A stretch of DNA of 64,000 nucleotides from JBBECE01 sp040881985 (lineage in GTDB: Bacteria > Pseudomonadota > Alphaproteobacteria > Rhizobiales > Devosiaceae). A program made the position numbers and the translations under genes. The stretch's first letter is position 1. Each line of letters starts with the position of its first letter. The notes below the pieces were generated by a model that searched no databases, was not told the origin of the DNA, and worked only from the letters and a program-made list of their open reading frames with translations. Positions 18,122-26,817 of the stretch are shown in pieces. Location of the stretch: NCBI GenBank assembly GCA_040881985.1, contig JBBECE010000036.1:1-64000 (forward strand). Direction: 5' to 3'.

Positions 18122-18910
18122 TCAATTGGGTCCCCTGACAACCCGGGCGAAACTCAGGACGTCGATCCGCTCGACCCCGGCGCGCTTCAGGGCGCGCGCC
18201 AGTGCATAGATTGTCGCCCCGGTGGTGATGACGTCTTCGATGACCAGCACCCGCCGCCCGGCGAGGGTCTCGGCGAGCCCCGGATGGGCGCGAAAGGCCC
18301 CGGCGACGTTGCGCTCGCGTTCGCCCGCCGAGAGCCCGACCTGGTGGCGCGTCGCTTTGATCCGCCGCGCCCCGTTCGGGATCAACGCCAGGCCAGTCTC
18401 CGCCGCGATCGCGCGGGCGAGGAGCTGCGACTGATTGAACCGCCGGACCAATTGCCGCCGCCAATGCAGCGGCACCGGCAGCAGCGCCGCGTCCCCGGAA
18501 ATCAGGCCTGCGCCGGCCTGCAGCATCAGCCGCGCGCATAGCCGCGTCAGGTCGGTGCGGTCGCCATATTTGAGCGCCGAAATCAGCCTGCCGGCGACTT
18601 CGTTGTAGCGCAGCGCCGAGCGGGCCCGGTCGAAGGGCGGGGGATTGGCGAGCGCCTCGGCGCTGAGCGCGCCCGGCCCCATCTCGACCGCGAACGGCAG
18701 TCCGAGGACCGGACACAAAGGCTCGGTGATGAAGTCGAGCTTGCGCCAGCAAGCCGGGCACAGCGCGTGCGGCTCCCCGACGGGAGCGCCGCAGGAGGCG
18801 CAGATCGGGGGGAATAGAAAATCGACGAGCCCGGCGGCGAGACCGCCGGCGGCGCTCAACCCGTCTTTGACTTGGCCGGTTGGCTCCATGATAAGGGTCA
18901 ATGCTAGCAT
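18122..18910 (-). CDS. comF: ComF family protein (double zinc ribbon and phosphoribosyltransferase domain)
   Basis: N-terminal zinc-ribbon cysteines occur in CASCGAPVG and CPACW, followed by the conserved helix and a type I phosphoribosyltransferase PRPP loop, VLVIEDVITTGATIYALARA. ComF proteins are linked to DNA uptake in naturally competent bacteria, but in rhizobia the role is unproven. The start is uncertain: ATG at 18910 (263 aa) or 18889 (256 aa), both preceding VDFLFPPICASCG. It is divergent from the methyltransferase, with about 34 bp between starts, and heads the comF-grxC-hydrolase-DUF1178 block. Confidence 0.9.
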   Translation of the reverse strand: MLALTLIMEPTGQVKDGLSAAGGLAAGLVDFLFPPICASCGAPVGEPHALCPACWRKLDFITEPLCPVLGLPFAVEMGPGALSAEALANPPPFDRARSALRYNEVAGRLISALKYGDRTDLTRLCARLMLQAGAGLISGDAALLPVPLHWRRQLVRRFNQSQLLARAIAAETGLALIPNGARRIKATRHQVGLSAGERERNVAGAFRAHPGLAETLAGRRVLVIEDVITTGATIYALARALKRAGVERIDVLSFARVVRGPN

Positions 18911-18944
18911 CCGGGCCCGCGCCCGTCTGCCCCGGAGCCGAGGA

Positions 18945-19823
18945 ATGTCACTCCCCGAAGGCGGCGCCCCGCCTGCCCTTTTCGACCGTGAGCTGGTCGC
19001 CCGCCGGTACGCGGCGCGCACCCATCAGGGGATGGATTTCGTCACCTCGCTGGTACTCGGCGATCTCGGCGAGCGGCTGGCCGCGATTACCAGGCGGTTC
19101 GACAAGGCGCTGATTCTCGGCCCCGACGCGGCGCTGCTGCCCGCGAGCGGGGAGACCGCCGGAGGCCCGGTCGCTTTTGCCCGCCTTGCGACCCTTGTCG
19201 AGGCGCCGGGAATCATGAGTTTCAATCCTGAAAAGCCGGTCCTGCCGGGGCGAGGCTACGACCTTGTGGTCTCGCTCCTCGACCTGCAGATCGTCGACGA
19301 CGTGATCGCCTACCTGGTCAATATCAGGCGGGCGATGCGGCCTGACGGGCTGTTCATCGCGGCGACGCTTGGCGGCAATTCGCTGACCGAGTTGCGCCAG
19401 GCCTGGCTTGCCGCCGAGGCCGAGGGGCGGGGTGGCGCGGCGACCCGGGTCGTCCCGATGCTCGACGTGCGCGCCGCCGGCATGTTGCTGCAGCGGGCCG
19501 GCTTCGCCCTGCCGGTCACCGATGTCGAAACCCATCTGGTGCGCTATCCCGACCCGTTGGCGCTGATGCGGGAGATCAAATCCCTCGGTGCCAGCAATCC
19601 CCTGCGGGAAAAACCCTCGATCCCGGCGACCCGGTCGCTGTTGGCGAGCGCCGAAACCCACTATGGGCGCCTTGCTGCCGAGCCGGACGGTCGGGTGCGC
19701 GCTACCCTCGAGATCGTCTGGCTTTCCGGCTGGACGCCGGACAAATCGCAGCAAAAGCCGCTCGCCCCGGGCAGTGCCCGGTCGCGTCTCATCGATGTCC
19801 TGGGGGACAAATCGGAAGGCTGA
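18945..19823 (+). CDS. SAM-dependent methyltransferase (BioC / NDUFAF5-like)
   Basis: Protein of 292 aa with a class I methyltransferase layout. The SAM site is degenerate: ALILGPDAALLPAS replaces the usual GxGxG loop, and YDLVVSLLDLQIVDDVIAYL acts as motif II. It resembles the alphaproteobacterial homologues of mitochondrial NDUFAF5 and malonyl-ACP methyltransferase BioC, which act in complex I assembly or biotin synthesis. Because of the weak SAM loop, activity and substrate are uncertain. The ATG at 18945 follows GGAG and GAGG. Divergent from comF. Confidence 0.82.
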   Translation: MSLPEGGAPPALFDRELVARRYAARTHQGMDFVTSLVLGDLGERLAAITRRFDKALILGPDAALLPASGETAGGPVAFARLATLVEAPGIMSFNPEKPVLPGRGYDLVVSLLDLQIVDDVIAYLVNIRRAMRPDGLFIAATLGGNSLTELRQAWLAAEAEGRGGAATRVVPMLDVRAAGMLLQRAGFALPVTDVETHLVRYPDPLALMREIKSLGASNPLREKPSIPATRSLLASAETHYGRLAAEPDGRVRATLEIVWLSGWTPDKSQQKPLAPGSARSRLIDVLGDKSEG

Positions 19824-19835
19824 AGCCGGGATCGC

Positions 19836-20039
19836 CTAGATCGAGTCGGCGGCGCCCCGGATGGCCCCGCCGGCGCCGCTATCGGTGGTGCCGAAAAGGT
19901 TGATCAGGCCAGCGCCCAAAGCCCCGAAGCTGACGATCGCGGCCACCGCGATCAGCGAGGCAAGCAGCCCGTATTCGATTGCCGTTGCGCCGCTCTCGCT
20001 GTGCGCGAAATCGCTCAGCGTATTCAGGGTGGAGTCCAT
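19836..20039 (-). CDS. flp: Flp family type IVb pilin (orphan)
   Basis: Short pilin precursor of 67 aa. It carries the prepilin-peptidase site with cleavage after Gly in ESG|ATAIEYGLLASLI, the conserved Glu-Tyr, and a single hydrophobic helix ASLIAVAAIVSFGALGAGL. In tad systems Flp monomers assemble into adhesive bundled pili. No tad/cpa assembly or prepilin-peptidase gene is in the window. The ATG at 20039 is preferred because GGAAGGA lies 8 nt upstream; ATG at 20060 would add 7 residues. It lies 27 bp after mutT on the same strand and converges with the methyltransferase. Confidence 0.9.
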   Translation of the reverse strand: MDSTLNTLSDFAHSESGATAIEYGLLASLIAVAAIVSFGALGAGLINLFGTTDSGAGGAIRGAADSI

Positions 20040-20066
20040 CGCCAGATCCTTCCCGTACACCGCGTC

Positions 20067-20468
20067 TCACAGCAGATCGCACAACGGCGCGATCAGCGGC
20101 TGGTCCGCCGGCGGCATCGGAAAATCCCTCAGGCGCCGCGGCCTGACCCACTTGATCGCCGCGTGCTCCATCGGTCGGGGTTCGCCCTGCCACCTCCGGC
20201 AAACGAAAAGTGGCATCAACAAATGAAATTTTTCGTAAGCGAAACTGGTGAATGTTAACGGCGCCAGACACGCTTCCTTAGTGTTTATCGCCAGTTCCTC
20301 CCGCAGTTCCCTGATGACGGCCTCCTCGGGCGTCTCGCCCGGCTCGATCTTGCCCCCGGGGAACTCCCAAAGGCCCGCCATCGCCTTGCCTTCCGGCCGC
20401 TGCGCGATCAGCACCCGTCGGTCGGGATCGACGAGCGCGCACGCCACAACCGTCAACAACTGACTCAT
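20067..20468 (-). CDS. mutT: (Deoxy)nucleoside triphosphate pyrophosphohydrolase, MutT type
   Basis: Nudix hydrolase of 133 aa predicted to remove 8-oxo-dGTP from the nucleotide pool. The Nudix box reads GKIEPGETPEEAVIRELREE, with Ala in place of the usual Gly after the EE pair. Flanking segments VALIAQRPEGKAMAGLWEFPGG-like and YEKFHLLMPLFVCRRW match MutT. The start overlaps the stop of the preceding acetyltransferase-like gene by 4 bp (ATGA). Confidence 0.95.
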   Translation of the reverse strand: MSQLLTVVACALVDPDRRVLIAQRPEGKAMAGLWEFPGGKIEPGETPEEAVIRELREELAINTKEACLAPLTFTSFAYEKFHLLMPLFVCRRWQGEPRPMEHAAIKWVRPRRLRDFPMPPADQPLIAPLCDLL

Positions 20469-20929
20469 TGGTCCTGCCCCCGCCGGTAGTGATAACGGTA
20501 GGTTTCCGCAAATCCGAGGCGGTGCAGCGCGCCCTGCGCTTTGATCCAGTCCTTGTCGGTCGGCGCGAAACGGCGAAAGGAGGCGCCGATGTCGAAGGGC
20601 GCTTCATCGAGTCCGCGCACCAATGTGAGGCTTTCCTCGCACCTGCTCCAGGCCATCGTATCAAGCGCCGTTTCGATCAAGGGGCCCGCAAACGGGGTGA
20701 TCCGGAAGATCGGCGGGAGCGAACGCCGGCGATTGAGGCCCGCAAGCCGCCCGATCCGCGCCGCGGCATCGTCAATGTCCAAAGGGGCAAGCGACTGGAT
20801 CAAGGTGGCGCGCTTGGTGCGATCCCAGGGGTAGCTGGCGAGCCACGCTCCGTCGCGGACGGTCTCAACGGCGGGCCGGGCTTTCAGGTTGGCCGTCTCG
20901 ATCTCGGCGGCGCCGGGCGCGGTCGCCAC
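20465..20929 (-). CDS. Acetyltransferase-like protein, internally truncated (GNAT remnant)
   Basis: Encodes 154 aa. Residues ~1-110 match the N-terminal half of a GNAT protein usually found between argJ and mutT in rhizobia (DGAWLASYPWDRTKRA, LPPIFRITPFAGPL). The last ~25 residues (ALHRLGFAETYRYHYR) match the extreme C-terminus of the GNAT fold. The acetyl-CoA-binding middle, with its Q/RxxGxG/A loop and about 100 residues, is absent. The frame is intact and both start and stop keep the 4-bp overlaps with argJ and mutT. It is most simply an in-frame deletion product without acetyltransferase activity; a short functional paralogue cannot be excluded. Confidence 0.7.
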   Translation of the reverse strand: MATAPGAAEIETANLKARPAVETVRDGAWLASYPWDRTKRATLIQSLAPLDIDDAAARIGRLAGLNRRRSLPPIFRITPFAGPLIETALDTMAWSRCEESLTLVRGLDEAPFDIGASFRRFAPTDKDWIKAQGALHRLGFAETYRYHYRRGQDQ

Positions 20930-20931
20930 TC

Positions 20932-22161
20932 TTAGCTCCGATAGTCGCCGTTGATCGAAATGTAGCCATGGGTGAGATCGCAGGTATAGGCGGTGAACGC
21001 GCCGTTGCCGATGCCGAGATCGACTTTGATCGTCAGCTCCCGGCGCTTCATATAGGCGCTGGCGATCGCCTCGTCATAGGCGGGCGAACGCGCGCCGCCC
21101 TCGGCGACAACGATGTCTCCGAAGGCGATGCGCAGCCGGTCGCGGTCGGCGGGCTCCCCGGCCTTGCCGACCGCCATGACGATGCGTCCCCAATTGGCGT
21201 CCTCGCCGGCGATCGCGGTCTTGACGAGCGGCGAATTGGCAATCGATTTGGCGATGACCTCGGCGCTGCGGTCGCTGTCGGCGCCGGTCACCTCGATCGT
21301 CACCAGCTTGCTCGCCCCCTCCCCGTCGCGCACGACCTGCAGCGCAAGATCCAACAGCACCTCCCCGAGCGCCTCGGCGAACGGCTCGGCCCGCGGATCG
21401 GCGCGCGTAGCGATGGGCGCGAGCGGCGCCTTGCCGGTCGCGAACACGAGGCAGGTGTCCGACGTCGAGGTGTCGCCATCAACGGTAATCGCGTTGAAGC
21501 TGGTGGCGACTTTCCCGCCAAGAATGTCGCGCAGCACCGGCGCCGCGACCGGCATGTCGGTAAAGACGAAGGCGAGCAGCGTCGCCATGTCAGGGGCGAT
21601 CATGCCCGAGCCTTTGGCGATGCCGGCGACATTGACCGTAACCCCGTCGATTTCGGCCCGGGCGCCCGCGCCCTTGGCGAACGTGTCGGTGGTGCGGATC
21701 GCATTGGCCGCGCCCTCGAAGGTGGCCGCCTCGCCCCCGAGCATCGCCTTGATTGCGGCGAGCACCGGGGCCGCATCGAGCGGCTCCCCGATTACCCCCG
21801 TTGAGGCGAGCATCACGTCTTTCGGGGCGCAACCCGCTAGTTCCGCGACGGCGGCGGCGATCCTGTCGACGGCCAGAGCGCCTTGCCGTCCGGCGAAGGC
21901 GTTGGCATTGCCGGCATTGACCGCGAGCCCGCGCGCCGAGCCCGATCCGAGGTGCGCGCGGCACCATTCGACCGGCGCCGAGGCACACCGGCTGCGGGTC
22001 AAAACGCCGGCGACCCGCGTGCCCGGATCGAAGAGCCCGAGGAGCACATTGTCGCGACCCTTGTAGCCGACCCCCGCCTTGCCGGTGAACAGCCTGACGC
22101 CCGCCACCGGGGCAAGATCGGGAAATTGCGCGGGCGCCAGCGGCGAGCGCGAGAGCAGCAT
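20932..22161 (-). CDS. argJ: Glutamate N-acetyltransferase / amino-acid acetyltransferase ArgJ
   Basis: Transfers acetyl from N-acetylornithine to glutamate in the cyclic arginine pathway; the bifunctional form also uses acetyl-CoA. The precursor self-cleaves before Thr194 in KGSGMIAPDMATLLAF, giving alpha and beta chains. Also seen: AVNAGNANAFAGRQG, SFNAITVDGDTSTSDT and the C-terminal TCDLTHGYISINGDYRS. Length is 409 aa. The start ATG (22161) shares its A with the TGA stop of the parvulin gene; the long upstream frame is out of phase with that gene and spurious. Confidence 0.96.
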   Translation of the reverse strand: MLLSRSPLAPAQFPDLAPVAGVRLFTGKAGVGYKGRDNVLLGLFDPGTRVAGVLTRSRCASAPVEWCRAHLGSGSARGLAVNAGNANAFAGRQGALAVDRIAAAVAELAGCAPKDVMLASTGVIGEPLDAAPVLAAIKAMLGGEAATFEGAANAIRTTDTFAKGAGARAEIDGVTVNVAGIAKGSGMIAPDMATLLAFVFTDMPVAAPVLRDILGGKVATSFNAITVDGDTSTSDTCLVFATGKAPLAPIATRADPRAEPFAEALGEVLLDLALQVVRDGEGASKLVTIEVTGADSDRSAEVIAKSIANSPLVKTAIAGEDANWGRIVMAVGKAGEPADRDRLRIAFGDIVVAEGGARSPAYDEAIASAYMKRRELTIKVDLGIGNGAFTAYTCDLTHGYISINGDYRS

Positions 22162-23057
22162 CAATTGCCCTCGCCTGGGGCGCTTTCTTCGACGGGCGCG
22201 ACGGGGGTAGCGGGCGCCAGCAGCGGATCGAGGATTTCGATCTCGGCGGCGGCCTTCAGCACCCCCACCATCTCGTCGAATCTCGCGCGGAGCAATTGCT
22301 GCTGCAGTTGCGGGGCGAGTTCGTCGAAGCTCGGCGGCGGAGTCGACCGGCGCTCCTCGAGCTTGATGATGTGCCAGCCGAATTCGCTCTGCACCGGCGT
22401 CGAGACCTGCCCGGCCTCGAGCGCGAAGGCCGCTTCCTCGAACACCGGGATCATCTGGCCGCGGGTGAAGAAGCCGAGATCGCCGCCGTTCGGCCCGCTG
22501 CCGTCGGTCGATTTCTCGCGCGCCAAATCCTCGAACGACGCTCCCGCGTCGAGTTCGGCGATCACCGCCAGCGCGTCGGCTTCGCTGGCGACGAGAATAT
22601 GCCGCGCGTGGATTTCCTCCTGCGGCTCGAAACCGGCGATCGCATTTTGATACGCCGCCAGCATTTCCGCTTCGGTTATCGATTTGGCGATCACCTCTTC
22701 GAAATAGGCGCGCCGGAGCGCCCGCTCCTCGAGATAGGCCTTGCGGCGAATGTAAGACGCGGTTTCGTCCATGCTGGCGGCGCGGGCCGCCTGCGCCATC
22801 ACCTTCATGTCGATCAACATCGACAGCACGAACCCGCGCCGCTGCTCGGCGGGGATGTTGTTGAGGTCCTGACCGAGGTCCTCGGCAGCGAACTGCAGGT
22901 CGGCCTCGGTGATCGGCTGGCCGCCGACCATCGCCAGGACCGGCAACTCGTCTGCCTCCTGGGCGCCCGCCGGGGCGGCGGCGAAAAAGCTGGAAACGGC
23001 CACCAGGCCGGCCGCCGCGAAGCACGCGGCGCCTCGGGCCTTCGAATGACTGGGCAT
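22161..23057 (-). CDS. Periplasmic parvulin-type peptidyl-prolyl isomerase (PrsA/SurA-like)
   Basis: About 298 aa with a Sec signal peptide (AACFAAAGLVAVSSFFAAAPAGAQ, cleavage after AGA), an N-terminal helical chaperone region, and one parvulin domain with HARHILV, EKSTDGSGPNGGDLGFFTRG and SEFGWHIIKLEERR. Such proteins help outer-membrane and secreted proteins fold. The ATG at 23057 follows GAGGATAA. It is divergent from secA, 246 bp away, which places two export-related genes back to back, and it is stop-start coupled to argJ. Confidence 0.92.
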   Translation of the reverse strand: MPSHSKARGAACFAAAGLVAVSSFFAAAPAGAQEADELPVLAMVGGQPITEADLQFAAEDLGQDLNNIPAEQRRGFVLSMLIDMKVMAQAARAASMDETASYIRRKAYLEERALRRAYFEEVIAKSITEAEMLAAYQNAIAGFEPQEEIHARHILVASEADALAVIAELDAGASFEDLAREKSTDGSGPNGGDLGFFTRGQMIPVFEEAAFALEAGQVSTPVQSEFGWHIIKLEERRSTPPPSFDELAPQLQQQLLRARFDEMVGVLKAAAEIEILDPLLAPATPVAPVEESAPGEGN

Positions 23058-23302
23058 AACGGTTATCCTCGACCTTGGCTTGGCGTGGCCGCTTCCACCG
23101 GCACGTTTGCGCGATTTGGGCGGCGTTGACAAGACTTGCCCCCGCACTTACATGTCGCCTCGCCTCGCCCGTCCGGCCGGGCCTTTTTCCGCCAAAAAAC
23201 GGCCGGAATGAAGGCGCATCGCGCGGCCTGAACGGGGCAGTTCCGCACCGCGTCCGACGGGCGAAACCCGACAAGGCCAAATAGCCGAAGGACCTCAGCC
23301 GA

Positions 23303-26137
23303 ATGGCTCTTGCCGCCCTCGCCCGGAGAATTCTCGGTTCGGTCAACGACCGGCGGCTTCGCCGTTACCAGCCCCGGGTGGACGCCATCACTGCCCTGGA
23401 GCCGGAGCTCGAGAAACTCTCCGACGACGAGTTGCGCGCCCGCACCGACGAGCTGCGCGCCCGCGTCAAAGAGGGCGCTGCGCTCGACGATCTGCTTGTG
23501 CCTGCCTTCGCCACCGTCCGCGAGGCCTCGCGGCGCACCCTTGGCCAGCGCCATTTCGACGTCCAGCTGATGGGCGGCATGGTGCTGCATGACGGCGCCA
23601 TCGCCGAGATGCGCACCGGGGAGGGCAAGACGCTTGTGGCGACCCTGCCGGTCTATCTTAACGCGCTGACCGGCCGGGGCGTGCACCTGGTCACCGTCAA
23701 CGACTACCTGGCCCGCCGCGACGCCGAATGGATGGGCCAGATTTACCGCTTTCTCGGCCTGAAGGTCGGGGTCGTTGTCCACGAATCGACAGAGGCCGAG
23801 CGGCAGGAGGCCTATGGAGCGGACGTCACCTACGGCACCAACAACCAGTTCGGCTTCGACTATTTGCGCGACAATATGAAATACGCGCGCAGCCAAATGG
23901 TTCAGCACGGCCACGCCTTCGCCATTGTCGACGAAGTCGACTCTATCCTGATCGACGAGGCGCGCACCCCGCTAATCATTTCGGGTCCCTCCGAGGACCG
24001 CTCCGAGCTCTACCAGAAGGTCGATGCCTATGTTCCACGGCTCGGCGAGGGCGATTTCGACCTCGACGAAAAGCATCGCGCCGCGACCTTCACCGACCAG
24101 GGGGTCGAACGGCTGGAGGAGTGGCTTGCCACAGACGGGGTGCTGAAGGGCGAGTCGCTTTACGACGTCGACAACGTCTCGGTCGTCCATCACCTCAATT
24201 CGGCGCTCAGGGCCCACAAGCTGTTCACCCGCGACAAGGATTACATTGTCCGCAACGGCGAGGTTGTCATCATCGATGAATTCACCGGCCGGATGATGCC
24301 CGGGCGGCGCTATTCGGAGGGGTTGCATCAGGCGATCGAGGCCAAGGAACATGTGACCATTCAGCCCGAGAACCAGACGCTGGCCACCATCACCTTCCAG
24401 AACTATTTCCGCCTCTACGACAAACTCGCCGGCATGACCGGCACCGCGGCGACCGAGGCCGAGGAGTTCTCCAACATTTACAAGCTCGACGTGGTCTCGA
24501 TCCCGACCAACGTTGCGGTCGCCCGCCTCGACGAGGAGGACGAGGTCTACCGGACCGCCGAGGAGAAATTCAACGCTATCGCCGCCGAGGTCCTCGACTG
24601 CCAGAAGCGCGGCCAGCCGGTGCTTGTCGGCACGACCTCGATCGAGAAGTCCGAAACCCTCGCCGAACGGCTGCAAAAACGCGGCGTCAAGGACATCAAG
24701 ATCCTCAACGCCCGTTACCACGAGCAGGAGGCGATGATCATCGCCGACGCCGGCGTCCCCGGGGCGGTGATGATCGCGACCAACATGGCCGGCCGCGGCA
24801 CCGACATCCAGCTCGGCGGCAATTTCGACATGCGCGTCGCCGGCCAGACCGTGGGGATGGAAGCCGAGGAAAAAGCCAGCAAGGTCTTGGAGGTCAGGGC
24901 CCGGATCGACGCCGACAAAAAAGCGGCTATCGCGGCCGGCGGGCTCTATGTCATCGGCACCGAGCGGCACGAATCCCGGCGCATCGACAACCAGTTGCGC
25001 GGCCGGTCGGGCCGTCAGGGCGACCCCGGGCGCTCAAAATTTTACGTCTCGCTGCAGGACGACTTGATGCGGATTTTCACCCCCGACCGGATGGATTCGA
25101 TGCTGACCAGTCTCGGACTTGAGGAAGGCGAAGCCATCGCCCATCCCTGGGTCACCAAGGCGCTCGAACGCGCCCAGGCCAAGGTCGAGGCGCGCAACTT
25201 CGACATCCGCAAGAACATTCTGAAGTTCGACGACGTGATGAACGATCAGCGCAAGGTGATCTTCGAGCAGCGGCTCGAGCTGATGGACGACGAAAGCGTC
25301 ACCGAAACCATCGCCGAGATGCGCCACGACGTGGTGGGCGCCATCCTCGCCACCGCCATCCCGCCCCGCTCCTATCCCGAGCAATGGGACGCCGAGGGCC
25401 TCGCCAAGGCCGCCAGGGCCCGCCTCAATGTCGAGGCCCCGATCGCCCAATGGGCCGACGAGGAAGGCATCGACGAGGAGATCGTCCGCGAGCGCTTGAC
25501 CGCGCTTGCTGACGAGGCCGCCGAAAAGAAGGCCGCGAGTTACCCGCCGGGCCTCATGCAGCAGGTCGAAAAGTCGATCCTGCTGCAGAGTCTCGACGCG
25601 CTCTGGCGCGAGCATCTGATGATGCTCGATCATCTGAGCAAGGTCATTCACTGGCGCGGCGTCGCCCAGCGCGATCCGCTTAACGAATACAAGCAGGAGG
25701 CTTACCAGCTCTTCGAGGCGCTGTTGCAGGGCCTGCGCGACGCGGTGGTCACCCAGCTCGCCCATGTGCAGATCCAGTTGCGGCCCCCCGCCCCGCAAGC
25801 CCCCGATCCGGCGACGCTCGAGGAACACCATATCGACCCGCTGTCGGGCGCCGACGACGCGGTCCCGATGCCCCCGCCGATGCCGCGCCGCGCCCCGGCA
25901 ATGGCCGGGCTCGGCGGGCCGGGCCTCGCCTCGGCAACCGGGCTCAGGGCGCGCCCCGCGCCTCCGCCGGGGTTGGCGCCGCGTCCGGCCCCGAACGGCG
26001 CCGCCGCTGCCGCCTCAAGCGCCGCCATGGGCGAGATCGATCCAAAAAATCCCGCGAGCTGGGGCAAGGTCGGGCGCAACGCCCCTTGCCCCTGCTGGTC
26101 GGGCAAGAAATACAAGCATTGCCACGGGGCGTTCTGA
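23303..26137 (+). CDS. secA: Preprotein translocase ATPase SecA
   Basis: Motor of the Sec pathway, driving unfolded proteins through SecYEG. Readable landmarks are Walker A MRTGEGKTLVAT (about 103-114), the DEVDSILIDEARTPLIISG block (about 210), the preprotein-binding domain, GTDIQLGGN, and RGRSGRQGDPGRSKFYVS. After a Pro/Ala-rich linker comes the zinc-binding SEC-C tail CPCWSGKKYKHCHGAF, in which Trp replaces the usual Gly after the second Cys. Length is 944 aa, normal for alphaproteobacteria. Confidence 0.98.
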   Translation: MALAALARRILGSVNDRRLRRYQPRVDAITALEPELEKLSDDELRARTDELRARVKEGAALDDLLVPAFATVREASRRTLGQRHFDVQLMGGMVLHDGAIAEMRTGEGKTLVATLPVYLNALTGRGVHLVTVNDYLARRDAEWMGQIYRFLGLKVGVVVHESTEAERQEAYGADVTYGTNNQFGFDYLRDNMKYARSQMVQHGHAFAIVDEVDSILIDEARTPLIISGPSEDRSELYQKVDAYVPRLGEGDFDLDEKHRAATFTDQGVERLEEWLATDGVLKGESLYDVDNVSVVHHLNSALRAHKLFTRDKDYIVRNGEVVIIDEFTGRMMPGRRYSEGLHQAIEAKEHVTIQPENQTLATITFQNYFRLYDKLAGMTGTAATEAEEFSNIYKLDVVSIPTNVAVARLDEEDEVYRTAEEKFNAIAAEVLDCQKRGQPVLVGTTSIEKSETLAERLQKRGVKDIKILNARYHEQEAMIIADAGVPGAVMIATNMAGRGTDIQLGGNFDMRVAGQTVGMEAEEKASKVLEVRARIDADKKAAIAAGGLYVIGTERHESRRIDNQLRGRSGRQGDPGRSKFYVSLQDDLMRIFTPDRMDSMLTSLGLEEGEAIAHPWVTKALERAQAKVEARNFDIRKNILKFDDVMNDQRKVIFEQRLELMDDESVTETIAEMRHDVVGAILATAIPPRSYPEQWDAEGLAKAARARLNVEAPIAQWADEEGIDEEIVRERLTALADEAAEKKAASYPPGLMQQVEKSILLQSLDALWREHLMMLDHLSKVIHWRGVAQRDPLNEYKQEAYQLFEALLQGLRDAVVTQLAHVQIQLRPPAPQAPDPATLEEHHIDPLSGADDAVPMPPPMPRRAPAMAGLGGPGLASATGLRARPAPPPGLAPRPAPNGAAAAASSAAMGEIDPKNPASWGKVGRNAPCPCWSGKKYKHCHGAF

Positions 26138-26150
26138 GGGCAACTCGGCG

Positions 26151-26180
26151 AAAAAAAAGCGAAAGGGCCCAGCGGGCCCC
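26151..26180 (-). terminator. Rho-independent terminator of the outer-membrane protein gene
   Basis: On the minus strand GGGCCC, loop GCT, GGGCCC is followed by TTTCGC and a run of eight T residues (26151-26158). It lies 25 bp beyond the stop of the outer-membrane protein. The same stem might also slow transcription leaving secA from the other side, but there is no T-run in that direction. Confidence 0.75.
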
Positions 26181-26204
26181 GTCACATGTCGCGCGTGCAC
26201 GCTG

Positions 26205-26729
26205 TCAGTTGAAGTGCCAGACTGGCCCGAATTTCACGGCTTGATAGGCGCCGCTGCCAGAGAGGCGGAACTCGGCCTGATACTGTCCGCGCAGGCTGAG
26301 ATTCTCGGAGACGGCAAATTCGGCTCCCGCCCCCGCGATGCCAAACCAAACAGCGCCGTCGATGACGACGCCGATACCAGCGGTGCCGTACAGCAGCAGA
26401 TCATCGCTCACCAGCACACCGAGACGGCCGGTCTTCTGCCACCAGAAATAGTTGCTGAACGGCGCGCCGAAATTGTAGTCCTGCTCGAACCCGAGCATGT
26501 CCTCGATGCCAAAGACGAGATCGCCACTGCGCCATTCGTAACCGACAAGCTTGTAGACGCCGAGGAAGTGATAGTCGGCGAAGTTGGTCCCGACCTGGAC
26601 GCCAACACTGCCCAAAACGCCGGCATAGAATCCCGTCCAGTCGACCGCTTGAGCGCTCGACGTCATCGCCCCGCCCATCAACGCGCTCGCAGCGACCGCC
26701 GACGACAAAAGATGCTTGAAATTTCCCAT
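26205..26729 (-). CDS. Small outer-membrane beta-barrel protein
   Basis: Predicted 174 aa. It has a signal peptide (KHLLSSAVAASALMGGAMTSSAQA) followed by WTGFYAGVLGSVGVQVG, the usual first strand of rhizobial Omp25/Omp31-like barrels. Alternating strands, a run of aromatic residues (YNFGAPFSNYFWW) and a C-terminal strand ending in an aromatic-x-Asn (FGPVWHFN) follow. No enzymatic motif. The start at 26729 (MGNFKHLL) gives a clean signal sequence; the frame continues to 26771. It is single, with its own terminator. Confidence 0.8.
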   Translation of the reverse strand: MGNFKHLLSSAVAASALMGGAMTSSAQAVDWTGFYAGVLGSVGVQVGTNFADYHFLGVYKLVGYEWRSGDLVFGIEDMLGFEQDYNFGAPFSNYFWWQKTGRLGVLVSDDLLLYGTAGIGVVIDGAVWFGIAGAGAEFAVSENLSLRGQYQAEFRLSGSGAYQAVKFGPVWHFN

Positions 26730-26817
26730 GGTCCCCACCGGACGCAATTCGCCCTGCGACGAACTTAACAAGGACCTCGACCCTTGTCATCCGAAGGGTT
26801 GGGGCAGCTCACCGGAT

